NCBI GenBank assembly: GCA_010909165.1
Contig: MU008175.1
Coordinates: forward strand, 434,001 to 498,000
Source: Anthoceros angustus
Lineage: Eukaryota; Streptophyta; Anthocerotopsida; Anthocerotales; Anthocerotaceae
DNA: 64,000 nucleotides
Direction of reading: 5' to 3'
Part shown: positions 43,121-53,298 of the stretch, one piece after another
How the letters are laid out: every line of letters begins with the position of its first letter
Numbering within the stretch: the first letter of the stretch is position 1
The notes under the pieces: model-generated
The model's input: only the letters and a program-made list of their open reading frames with translations
What the model was told of the DNA's origin: nothing
The model's database searches: none
Position numbers and translations under genes: made by a program

Positions 43121-44018
43121 TCTCCTAAATTAATCGTCAATGAGGCCCAAAACCTTGTACAAATTGAATTTCCATGCCATAGTCATATGCACCCCTTCAC
43201 GCTTGGCAATAAGCAGCTTATCATGGAGATACCTAACCTGCTCGATGAAAGACATTTTTCTTCTCTTGTCCGACATAATATTGTGGTCTGTAGCCAGAAC
43301 CCGCATCTCCTGAAGTGTGAGACCGCAGTACACGTGAGCCTCGACATACTGAAACCGTTTTTTCCCTGGTGCCATGTCAGCCAAATGCTTCATCGCCGCA
43401 AAAGTGTGATTCCCGCCAAGTACTCCCATGACATAAGTTTTTGCCCTGAATCGTTGCCAATCCAGTGCTTCCAAGTTATCGCATTCCGCCGGGTCTATCA
43501 TACACAGTAGAGGCAATACGCCTTCCTCTATTCTCCCTTTCGATATGACCCGGGCCAAGTAATTCGTCCATGCTTCGTCAACCTTCCGATTCTGCATCCG
43601 AGTGATATGCGACGCTGGCCTTAGATTCTCCAGCTTCACCAGCACTGTCTCCGGAACAACTTTCTTCGCATACGCCGATTCCCTTAAATGGGTTAAAGGG
43701 TCTTCATCTCTCACCGCTGCTTCTAACCTCTCCTCATCCGTTGGGACATGAACTGTTGCTATGGGTGCCGCCCTCTCGACTAAGCTCCCAACGGATCTTG
43801 ACTTTTTCTTTTTCTTCTGAGGACCCTGCTCATCACTATGGGCCCTCTTCCGTGAAGTCGCCATCTGCAGGGGTAGTCCTTTCCCTTTTCCCTTGCCATG
43901 AACAGCCTGCTGATCGTATTCCCCAACCGCCATGTCCATTGCATCGGACCTCGCCGGCCGTGCTCCCTCCCTCACTTCCCACTTTCGACATGCTCCTCGT
44001 GAGAGGATCCTTCTCCTG

Positions 44019-44040
44019 GGGCGCCGGCCGGCCGGTGCCC
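44019..44040. repeat. GC palindrome 5
   Basis: A 22-bp inverted repeat, GGGCGCCGGCC facing GGCCGGTGCCC, with one wobble. First of a cluster of five in the ParB-gene 5' region. Confidence 0.85.
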
Positions 44041-44114
44041 TTCCTCCCGTCCTACATGACCTCTCCCTGTTTGCTCGACCTGTGGGCCAGAGGTTGAACC
44101 CACCACAACACATT

Positions 44115-44142
44115 GAAGGATGCCGGCCGGCCGGCGCCCTTC
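44115..44142. repeat. GC palindrome 6 (GAAGG...CCTTC arms)
   Basis: A 28-bp inverted repeat; GAAGG on the left pairs with CCTTC on the right around the common core, with two internal mismatches. Confidence 0.85.
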
Positions 44143-44179
44143 TTCTCCCCCTGGACGGGTTGCGTAAAACCCCCAGCCT

Positions 44180-44200
44180 GGGCGCCGCCGGCCGGCGCCC
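44180..44200. repeat. GC palindrome 7
   Basis: A 21-bp near-palindrome GGGCGCCG...CGGCGCCC. A related 14-bp perfect palindrome follows at 44245-44258. Confidence 0.8.
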
Positions 44201-44340
44201 TTCTTCTCCCCTGATCGCGGCAGCAGCCTTCCCGGCCCCACCGCGCGCCGGCCGGCGCCTTCGCCTCCCTCCTTCCTTGCAAACCCTATGAACCACTGAA
44301 GGTCCGGAGTCGGCAACTCCTGGCGAGTCTGGCCAACACA

Positions 44341-44356
44341 GGCGCCGGCCGGCGCC
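44341..44356. repeat. GC palindrome 8
   Basis: A perfect 16-bp palindrome GGCGCCGGCCGGCGCC, the minimal core of the family. Confidence 0.9.
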
Positions 44357-44784
44357 GTGGTGGCCACGCCTCACCTCTTAAGGCCATTGCTACATCCATG
44401 GAATTCCCAGGCACATCATACTCCAAAAAAAGGTCTGCATCCCCCTCTTCACCCTGTGCATCTGAATCCACTTCGTCATCATCGGAATGCCCTAACATGT
44501 CCGGGATCGTTCGCTCGTCTTCATCCGACGGACCAAGCTCGCTTTCTGCCGATGTCTCGTCATATCCCCCTCCATTTCCTTGCCTGCTATCCAAGAGCTG
44601 CGAAGAGACATAGCCCGCCTATGTGCTAATACGCTTTGTGTGAGCTCAGCGTAGAGACAGGCAATGAAACTTTTGCCCATCTGCTCCGCCTGGAAACCAA
44701 CATGCATGGACAAAATCAGCCACACCAGATGCACATTAGAGTGTATAAGAAACCCAATAACATGAAACCCAAATGCACTCACCG

Positions 44785-46946
44785 ATGTCTCTTGACGTTC
44801 GCCTACAAACGAAGCGCCTTCGGGATGACAGGAGCACCCGGATCATTTATGCGGATGGTGACCAACGTCTTCCGGGATTTTCTGAGGGACTTTATGGAGG
44901 TGTTCTTGGACGACTTTTGTGTGCACGGGGAGGAGGACAAGCACGTTGGACATCTGCGGAAGTGCTTGGAGCGTTGTAAAGAGACTCAACTGTGCCTACA
45001 TCCGGAGAAATGCTACTTCGGTATGGCAGAGGGGATCTTGCTGGGACACCGCGTGTCGGCGAGAGGGATAGAGGTGGATCAAGACAAGGTGAAGGTCATT
45101 CAGTCCCTGCAGCCACCTACGAACTTGAAGGAGTTACGGGGATTCCTGGGCATGGTGGGTTACTACAGGCGCTTCATCCAGATTTGCGGGCAGCCGCGGA
45201 GTTACTCAGGAAGGAGGAGGAGTGGTCCTGGACACAAAGGGAGGCGGCATTCAGAGACCTACAAACCACCCTGATCAGTGCCCCAGGATTGAAAGGTCCG
45301 GACTAGGGAAAGCGATTCCATGTGTATGTGGATGTCGGCCTTTGCCATTGGAGTGGTGCTCGATCAAAAGGGCGACAAGCGGAGGACCATCAATCTACTG
45401 GGGAAGGCGGCTCACGCATGCAGCGGAGGTACACTACTACGGGCGAGGCGGGGATGGTATCTGTGCGTTAAGAAATTCAGCATTACCTTACGCCCAATGA
45501 GTTTGTGTTTTATGTCGATCACTTGGCTCAAGCATTTGGTGAACAAAGGCGGACTGTCGGTGATTTGGATTGTTACTGAGGAGTTCACCTTTGAGGTAGA
45601 GACCGAGCAAGGCGGCAACACCAAAGCGACTTCTTGTCCAGTTAAAAGCGGACATCTGCAAGATCGGAGGGCCTTCGGATGAGGCGGTGGCGTGATAGAG
45701 GAAGAAGCGAGAGGGTGCGGTAGGACAAACCCTAAGCTTGGATGGACCCACAGGCGGAGAAGGGAGGCGGGCGGCCACCTATGCGGAATTGGAGCGGTAC
45801 CTATGGGAAATGGAACTACCGAGCGGATTGAACCGGGTCCAGCGACAGGCCTTTGTGCACTACGCCCATCCTTTTAGGTTGTATACAGTTGCATCTTTAA
45901 GATGGGGCGGACGTGGAGCAGGTACCTCCAGCAGCGGAGGCGGAGGTGGTAATAAAGGGATGCACGAAGGACTGGTGGTGGACATTATCGTGAGTCACCA
46001 CCAAGAAAATCTTGGAGGCTGGTCTTGGTGGCCCACCATGTATGGGGAAACACCAATTTGTGAAGAGATGTGATGCTTGTCGTGGATCGGGGACTCCCAC
46101 AACAATGGCCGTTGGTGCCCATACTGGCACTAGCGCCTTTTGAGAAGTGGGGCATCGACTTCGTCGGACCTATACAGCCCACGACGAGGCACACACAAAA
46201 GCGGTACATCTTGGTGGCAACGGACTACTGCACCAGGTGGGTGGAAGCGGTCGCAACTAGGACGGACTCTGCAAGCACGGTGGCCAAATTCCTCTACGAA
46301 AACATCATCACAAGGTACGGGTGTCCGTTGCAGCTGGTAAGCGATAGGGGAACTCATTTCCTCAATGATGTGATAGCTGCAATGACGGACTATTTTGGCA
46401 TCACACATCGCGGCCCCTACAACGAAGGCCAGCGGATTGACGGAGAAGACCAGCGGACTTATCGCATCCTGAATAAGCTTACGGTCAATTATGCGCCGGG
46501 GATACAAAGCTACCATCGCCGCTATGGGCCTTGGGGCGGAGAAGGTAACTACAGAGAACTCCGTATTACCTAGCCTATGGGCACTCACCCGTTATGCGGT
46601 AGAGTTTGAGGTGCCAACACTCTCATGATGGAGGCGGCAACGGATGAGGAAAGCCAACGGAGCGCTTGCTAGGGTTTGTTCGATCGGAGGGTCGGGAAGA
46701 GCAGAATGCAGTACAGAATCAGGCAAGTTGTGGCATGAAGGCTCGGACTCAAGAGTATGTGAAGGAGGAGATTTGGCCCTTCTTTATCGAGCCATATGCA
46801 CTTTCCGGGTAAACTCCACTTACGATGGATGGGACCTTACCAAGTGGTACAGTGTCGCCAATGGGTCCGTTCAGCTTCGGCAGTTGGATGGTGAACTGCT
46901 GCCCACTCGGGTGAACGGGTGGCGGGTGAAAAAGTATCATGCCTAG
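44785..46946 (+). pseudogene. Ty3/gypsy pol, 5'-truncated and frameshifted
   Basis: The order RT, RNase H, integrase on one strand is that of a Ty3/gypsy retrotransposon. RT fragments are LTFAYKRSAFGMTGAP, the catalytic FLDD (44903-44914) and ELRGFLGMVGYYRRFI. RNase H pieces lie at about 45310-45680 in changing frames. Integrase has a damaged zinc-finger region near 46030-46080, then EKWGIDFVGPI, TDYCTRWVEAVATRT and QLVSDRGTHF. The third acidic residue region is altered. The tail GELLPTRVNGWRVKKYH ends at 46946. The part of RT before about 44,785, gag and protease are missing here. Several indels make it non-functional. Confidence 0.85.
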
Positions 46947-48962
46947 TGTTGGCGGAGACGCCAGATGAGAAGGGGAGTATGTGGGCTACGGACTTCCCTT
47001 GGGGGCTAAGAAATAAGTAGGGTTTTGTTTTTTTCGTAGGTCGAATAGTAAAATAAAGGCGGAAAGGAGGAATAAGCACGGATGGTGCTCGGGGAGCTCG
47101 GAGTATACTCGGACTCGGTGGGTGCGGACCCCGGTACCACTGGCGAGCCGGACTCGCCGGGGTATCGGGATAAGTCCGGACCCACTCGGTCAAAAGCAGG
47201 ATAAATGCGAGTAATTTAGAAGTTGAGTCGTGAGACGGTGGCGGCCGCGGCCACAGTGGAGGCGGGCATCACGGAGGCCGGGGCCGTAGCCTTGCGAGGC
47301 CGTTATAGCGTATTCACGCCCGCATGCGGCAGCGTAGGCAGTATGCGGCGGCGTAAGGCGTAAGCGGGCGTGGTCGAGAGTAAGCCATGCGACCTCTGGC
47401 GATTCACAGACGAGGAAGGCACCTCCGCCCAGTGATTACTCCCCGGCGGCGAGGAGGTCATTTCTGCGACCTCGAGACAATTCGCGATCTCTTGCGCTCG
47501 CAACCACGCCCTGGCGCTATCTCTTTGGCGCTCGGGCATCTTGGCGCGGCTCACCTTTGGGGTTGGAGGCGGCCGGGAGGCGCATCGTGCCGTGATCTCG
47601 GACAATCGCTACGGCGAGGGAGAAGAAGGCGATGGGACCCAAAAGGCTGCGGAGTATGGGAGCCATGGAACTGGTAGGCGCAACATTGTGACGGCTATCC
47701 GGACTTTGGGCCATGGCTGGAGGAGGCGGGAGGATTGGTCGAAGAGTGGCACTAGGCGTGTTCGGTATGCGGGACGTTTGATAGTGTCACTAGTCGGGAG
47801 TTCGCCGGAAGATGTTGGCGGCCAACAAGGAGGTTCGATCCAAGAACCTCGGGAGGATCGAGGTGGACCTTGGAGGTCACGAGGCGGCCTACCGCCCGGA
47901 GGAGGAGGGGCGTGGTCAGGCCCCTCAAGGCGAGGGAAGATAGGCGGCAAGGCGATCTTGGCGAACAGGGACAACCAGCTGGTTGATGTCGGACTGCTGG
48001 ACGGAGGGTGAGGCGTGGCCGGATCATTGTCCATGGAACTTGCTCACCAAGGTGGATCACCTTGGTGATAATTTATTGGTGTTCCCGCATGCGTTGCGGG
48101 GAGAGGGGGAAGGATCATCTTCGCCGTTCACAGAGGCCCACAAGCCGAGGAGCGAGAAGCCACCTCGTCGGACTATCCCCATACACGATCCATGTGTGGG
48201 GACATTACGACCTCTGAAGGATGGGGAAGGCGGGCGCTCGGAAGGGTTGGCGGCCTACAGGCGAGGCGGGCAAGGCGCGAGAGGCCCGACCCCTAGGGCC
48301 AAGCAGGTCGGGAGGAGGGGCGGGAGGATCTCGGACTCCATCGTGCAGCGGACCCCTCACCACCTAGGGAAGTGTGGGAAGATATCCCCGCTTCCCTCTT
48401 AGTGCCTTGGGCAGCGTCTGAGGCGGCCCCGGCCCGACCGGCCCCACCGGCCACAGCGGCGTGAGCCCCGGCAGACTCGCGGGCGAAAGGCGGAAGGCGG
48501 TGCCACCCCTTGGCACCTCGGGCGGTGCACATGCCTCTGCCCCCAGGTGGCAAGAGGTCAAGAGGCGAGGAGGAAGGCGAAGCGCCGCCCAAGGCGAGGT
48601 CGCGGCAGCAACCCCACGGGCCGTCCATCGCCCGGCCGGGAGGCAAGGGCTCGAACCCCTCACCCCTCAAGGCCCAGGAGAAGAGGCGAATGAGGAATTG
48701 GCGGCCAAGAGGGCCAAGGAGGGTGAAGCTCCGGACCTCGGCAATCAGGACCTAAGGGGCCTGATTAGGTCCGAGAACCCAGTCCGGACTTACTCCGGAC
48801 TGCGGTATGGAGGTCCTTGGCGGACCGTGAGATGCCGCTCCCACTACGGACTTTTTGGGGGTCTCACCAGTGGCGGCCGTGGAAGAGACACGGCGGGTCC
48901 TGGCTACCGTCATGGGATGCTTTGGGGTCTCTGGGACATAGAAGACCCGAGTAGAAGCCACC
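46947..48962 (+). other. Retrotransposon-associated sequence, no intact gene
   Basis: This follows the pol stop. A TTTTGTTTTTTTC and AATAAA-containing segment near 47010-47055 could be LTR or terminator sequence. Near 47815-47895 a plus-strand frame reads MLAANKEVRSKNLGRIEVDL, a plausible gag-like start, but it soon breaks. The rest is purine-rich GGCGG/GAGG sequence with long minus-strand shadow frames. Confidence 0.4.
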
Positions 48963-51900
48963 GAGGCGCATGGTGCTCCTCCGAGGCAGTTGGAGGCGGC
49001 CGGAGGCGAGGAGGAAGGCGAAGCTCGGCCGCATCGAAGGCCGGGAGGCCGAAATCTGGTCCATTCGGACGGACTAAATTCCTTCAGTGGGTGCGGTGAG
49101 CGAGCCTGAGGAGGCCCAGCGGTGAAGACCTGCAGGCGGAGGAGGCGAGGCGGAGGAGGCCGGCAAGCGAGAAGGCTCGCGACACAGGCGTGGCGGCCCC
49201 GGACCAGTGGTGAAGCCAGTGAAGGCGGCAGGAGGCGGAAGCCCGCGGCTAAGACCGCGATCACTATCGGCGTGATCGGGCCGGTGGAGGAGGCGGCGAG
49301 ATAATGCGGCTAACTGAAGAAGGAGGCGGGCGGCGGGCAGTGCGGGCCAGCCATGCGAGAGAAGGAAGCCGCGACAAGGAGATGGAGGATCTCGGACTCG
49401 ATTCTTGTGGTGGAGCAACAGCGGTGAGATGGAAGACGCAAGAGACCACAGGCTGCGGCTCAAGTTACCATTGAGAGGAATGTGTCTGCGTGATCACGGA
49501 TCACGAGCGAAATAAAGCTCCGGCTACGGTTGGGACGGAGGAGGTAAGCGATGGAGCAGGGAGCGGGGCGTCGCGAAATGGAAAGGACACAGGCGAAAAC
49601 GCAATCTGGCGAGTTGCCCACCGCTGGAGAGGAGATGGCGAGCTAACGGATGCGGGGAGGAGAGCGGGCCGAGAAAAAGCTGGTCGATTAAGGAAGGCGG
49701 AAGGGGCTGCGCTATGGCGGGTAGCGGAGGCGGAGGAGGCGGAGCAACAGCGGTTGCGAGGAGGAATAGGATGGTAGGCGGCGGCCAGCCTGTGGCCTCG
49801 CGAGCTCCGGCCACGAACTGGCGGGGATGGTCAAAAGCCGGGGACGCCACGCTCGGCTCCGCACCAATGGCGAAGGGAGTATCGGGTGCTCGGGCACATG
49901 TGGAAGAGGCAATCCAACAAATTGACTCGGATTTTGCCTACTACCACGCCGAGCTCCTTAAGGCATTGGAAGCCTCTCGGTGCCACTGCAGACGGACCCG
50001 GAAGGCTCGAGAAGGGATGAAGGGCATGGGGACACAGGGACCCTAGTGGCCTGTTTGGAGGCAGCGTGAGGAGAAGAGCCTCGGGAGGAGGCGGCAGCCA
50101 ATAGCGGATCTCGGGGTAAGTCCACCGCTTTGCTCGGGAGGATAGGCGGCCACGAAGGCGCGGAAGGAGGAAGCCAGACCCAAGACAAGGGTCGGTGGGT
50201 AGGGATGAGGACCTAGCGATGAGGTCCAGATAAGGGGTCCGGAGCTTGGGGACGGACCCGTGTAAGATCGGACCACGAGGTCCGAACCCGAGATGAGGCC
50301 GGACCTCGAGGTCCGGACTCAAGGAATAAGCGAGACTCCGAGTTCGGACTCGGAGTCGAGGCCGGACCTCGAGGTCCGGACTCGGAAGCTGGAGGAGTCC
50401 TCAGGCTTCTGGAGGCAGCGGTCGGTGGCCCTAGGAGGGACCCACTAGGGGCAGGGAGCGTTGTGTGCGGTCGTCGGGCCGCCGCCCGTGTAACGGAGGA
50501 TTCGGAAGAAGGAAGGGGTCCGCCTCGCGGATCATCCGATTGGGTGCGCGCCGCCGGGGGAGATTGGACCACCAAGAGGCGGAACCAGGACCTTCCAGGC
50601 CACCATGAGCGAAGGAGATAGGAGGAGGAATAGGATGGTAGGCGGCGAGGCGTCTTGGCAGCCACCGGAGGCGCATGGTGCTCCTCCGGGAGGCGGTTGG
50701 AGGCGGCCGGGAGGCGAGGAGGAAGGCGTCTGAGCCGGACGGAGGAGGCCAGAAAGTCGGTCCATTCGGGACGGACTAAATTCCTTCAGTGGGTGGCGGT
50801 GAAGCAACCTGAGAGGCCCAGCGGTGAAGACCTCTGTGAGGAGGGTAGTGGCGGGAGGCGGAGGCCGAGCAGCGAGAAGGCTCGCGTGAGGCTGGACGGT
50901 GGTGGTGAAGCCAGTGAAGGCGGCAGGAGGCGAAGCCACTAAGGCAAATGGCGATCACTATCGGCGTGATCGGGCCGGTGGAGGAGGCAGCGAGGATAGC
51001 TGCGGCTAACTGAAGAAGGAGGCGGGCGGCGGGCAGTGCGGGCCGGCCATGCAGGAGGAAGGAAGCCGCGACAAGGAGATGGAGGATCTCGGACTCGATT
51101 CTGTGAGGTGGAGCAACGGAGATGGAAGACATAAAGAGACCACAGGCTGCGGCTCAAGTTACCATTGAGAGGAATGTGTCTGCGGGCGTGATCACACGGA
51201 TCACGAGCGAGAATAAGCGGCTCCGGCTACATTGGCGGACGGAGGAGGTAAGGCGATGGAACGAGGCGGGGCGTCGCGAAATGGAGAAGGACACAGGCGA
51301 AGCACATAATCTGGCGAGTTGCCCGGGAGAGGAGATGGCGAGCTAACGGCCCGAGAATAAGCGAGAGAGCCGGGCCTTGAGAAAAACTGGTCCGATTAAG
51401 GAAGGCGGAAGGGCCTGCCATGGCGAGTGGTGGCGTGAGCGGAGGAGGCGGCCGGGAGGCGGAGCAACAGCGGTTGCGAGGAGGTGGCCGGCCCTTGTGG
51501 CCTCGCGAGCTCCGGCCACGAACTGGCGGGGATGGTCCGGCAAAGCGGACAGCCGCGCTCCGAGCACCAATGGCGAAGGAGTATCGGGTGCTCGGGCACA
51601 TGTGGAAGCAATCCAACAAATTGACTCGGATTTTGCCTACTACCAGAGCTCCTTAAGGCATTGAAGCCTCTCGTGCCCGCTACAGACGGACCCGGAAGGC
51701 TCGAGAAGGGATGAAGGGCATGGGGACGACAGGGACCCTAGTGGCCCTGTTTGGAGGCAGCGTGAGGAGAAGAGCCTCGGGAGGAGGCGGGGCCGGCCAG
51801 CGGATCTCGGGGTAAGTCCACCGTAACACCTCGGGAGGATAGGCGGCGGCCACGAAGGCGCGGAAGGAGGAAGCCAACCCGACCCAAGACAAGGGTCGGT

Positions 51901-52385
51901 GGGTAGGGATGAGGACCTAGCGATAAGGTCCAGATAAGGGGTCCGGAGCTTGGGGACGGGCGACGTGTGACCTGACCACAGGTCCGAACCCGAGATGAGG
52001 CCGGACGGCGGGACGGACTCAAGGAATAAGCGGACTCCGAGTTCGGACTCGGAGTCGAGGCCGGACCAGTCCGGACTCGGGAAGCAAGGAGGAGTCCCCT
52101 CAGGCTTACTGGCGGGAGGCAAGGGTCGGTGGCCCTAGGAGGGACCCACTAGGGGCAGGGAGCGTTGTGTGCATGTCGGCCGCCGCCCGGTGCTGCTGAC
52201 AGGATTCGGGAGAGGAAGGGGTCCCGCCTCGCGGATCATCCGATTAGTGCGCCCATGGCTTGGGGAGATTGGACCACCAATACCGAGGCGGAACCAGGAC
52301 CTTCCGTCCACAGCAAGCGAAGGAGATAGGAGGGAGGAATAGGATGGTAGGCGGCCGATTAGGCGTCTTGGCTGCCACTCGAATA
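48963..52385 (+). repeat. 1.7-kb tandem duplication of gag-like purine-rich sequence
   Basis: Copy 1 is about 48963-50667 and copy 2 about 50668-52385. Plus-strand coding remnants are shared. One begins MEDIKRPQAAAQVTIERNVS and continues RLHWRTEEVRRWNEAGRREM (best at 51122-51346). The other reads AIQQIDSDFAYYHAELLKAL (best at 49905-49970). Such Arg/Glu-rich helical protein fits a retrotransposon gag, but no zinc knuckle is visible. Copies differ by many short indels and neither has an intact frame. GAGGTCCGGACTC-type short palindromic repeats occur near 50270-50390. Confidence 0.65.
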
Positions 52386-52500
52386 GGTGTAATAAAGGCC
52401 GACTTGGGCGTAGTATAAGAGGTGAGGCGCTGAATAAATCATCTTCTCTTGGTGTTGATGTCGCGTTTCTTGCGGACCTTTGTGTGTCTTCTTGCTAACG
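52386..52500 (+). promoter_or_regulatory. Possible LTR promoter and polyadenylation segment
   Basis: A TATAAG box-like sequence near 52419 is followed within about 15 bp by AATAAA (near 52433) and a CTTCTC-rich stretch, a layout typical of an LTR R/U5 region. No matching second LTR was found by eye, so this is tentative. Confidence 0.3.
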
Positions 52501-52957
52501 TGAGTCCTAAGTCAACGGCGAGCCACAGCGGCTCGGAGAGGCAGTCAAGGTCACGGAGCGGACCCTAACGTGTGGTGGTGTGTGCGGGGAAGGCGGCGGG
52601 GACCCGTGTTCGTCGAGGCGGCCCGGCGTCGGCCGGGCGTGTGAGCGGAGGAACTCGGGAGGCGTCTGAGCCGGACGGAGAGGCCGGTTGAGCAACGGAG
52701 GAGGTCGGTGTAGCCACTTGCGTTCTTTTCCAAGGTTGATGAGCGTAGTGAGAGTGATGAGAGGAACGGACTTAAGGGACGAGTGACGTGCGGAAACGAT
52801 ACGGACGCAAACGGGTCCTTAAACGTTTGGCCACACCGGGCCTGTTCGGTGAACGTTATGAGTAGTTAGACGCAAAACGACGATTGCGTGTGTTAAAGTT
52901 GAGCGGACGCAAAGTAAGGATCGGTCGAAACGCGGCAAACGGAGCTTTTCATTCTCT

Positions 52958-53010
52958 CGGGAACGGACTCCTTACTACAACGACACGGGATTGTGCGCGC
53001 CCGGCTGGCC
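52958..53010 (+). repeat. 53-bp segment, inverted copy at 57422-57473
   Basis: This segment, from GGGAACGGACT to GCCCGGCTGGCC, recurs in inverse orientation at 57422-57473 with a few differences. The pair flanks transposase relic B. Both also encode a shared peptide, SRARTIPCRC followed by K and SVP, so coding conservation is an alternative to terminal repeats. GC-rich GGCGGGGCCGGC repeats near 53070-53095 and 53155-53175 follow. Confidence 0.7.
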
Positions 53011-53298
53011 GTCGGTAGTCGCGTGCACATAGTGGACAAGATTGTAGTGGCAAAATCACCAAGGAGGAGTGAGGCGGGGCCGGCCGCCTCCCTCTTGTCC
53101 TCTTGCATGCAAATAGTGGACAAGGGGGTGAGGCCAACACCAGGAGGGTGAGGGAGGCGGGGCCGGCGCCTCTCCTCCCTCACTGGTAAGTTGATTATGG
53201 CGCATGGCGGCTAGATGCTAATGAAAGCGTACATTGTTTGGTGCGAGAAATATCAACGTCGCTTGAGGCACATGTGATTGCTCGGCGAGCGTGCCAAA

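Larger units (their letters stand above)
43130..44594 (-). pseudogene. ParB-like N-terminal part of relic A
   Basis: The N-terminal region is acidic (PSDEDERTIPDMLGHSDDDE) and then carries KGKGKGLP and a poly-Lys nuclear-localisation-like run. From about 43,720 down is a ParB/Srx-type nuclease-fold domain: LVKLENLRPASHITRMQNRK, VLPLLCMIDP, GVLGGNHTFAAMKHL (equivalent to the ParB box GxHRxxA), LTLQEMRVLATDHN and FIEQVRYLHDK. The frame is open to TAA at 43130, where MAWKFNLYKVLGLIDD ends. The homologue at 63.7 kb continues further. GC palindromes interrupt the 43,980-44,380 stretch and translate as repeated AGRRPAG-like peptides, so that stretch is probably insertion-derived. Confidence 0.7.

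Noticed and set aside
44636-44784. Extending the gypsy RT frame to its first Met at 44636
   Set aside because: The first 50 residues do not look like RT and overlap the antisense of the ParB-gene leader; they are probably junction sequence.
47609-52122. Many Pro/Ser/Leu-rich minus-strand frames
   Set aside because: They are shadows of purine-rich plus-strand retrotransposon sequence; the coherent gag-like text is on the plus strand.
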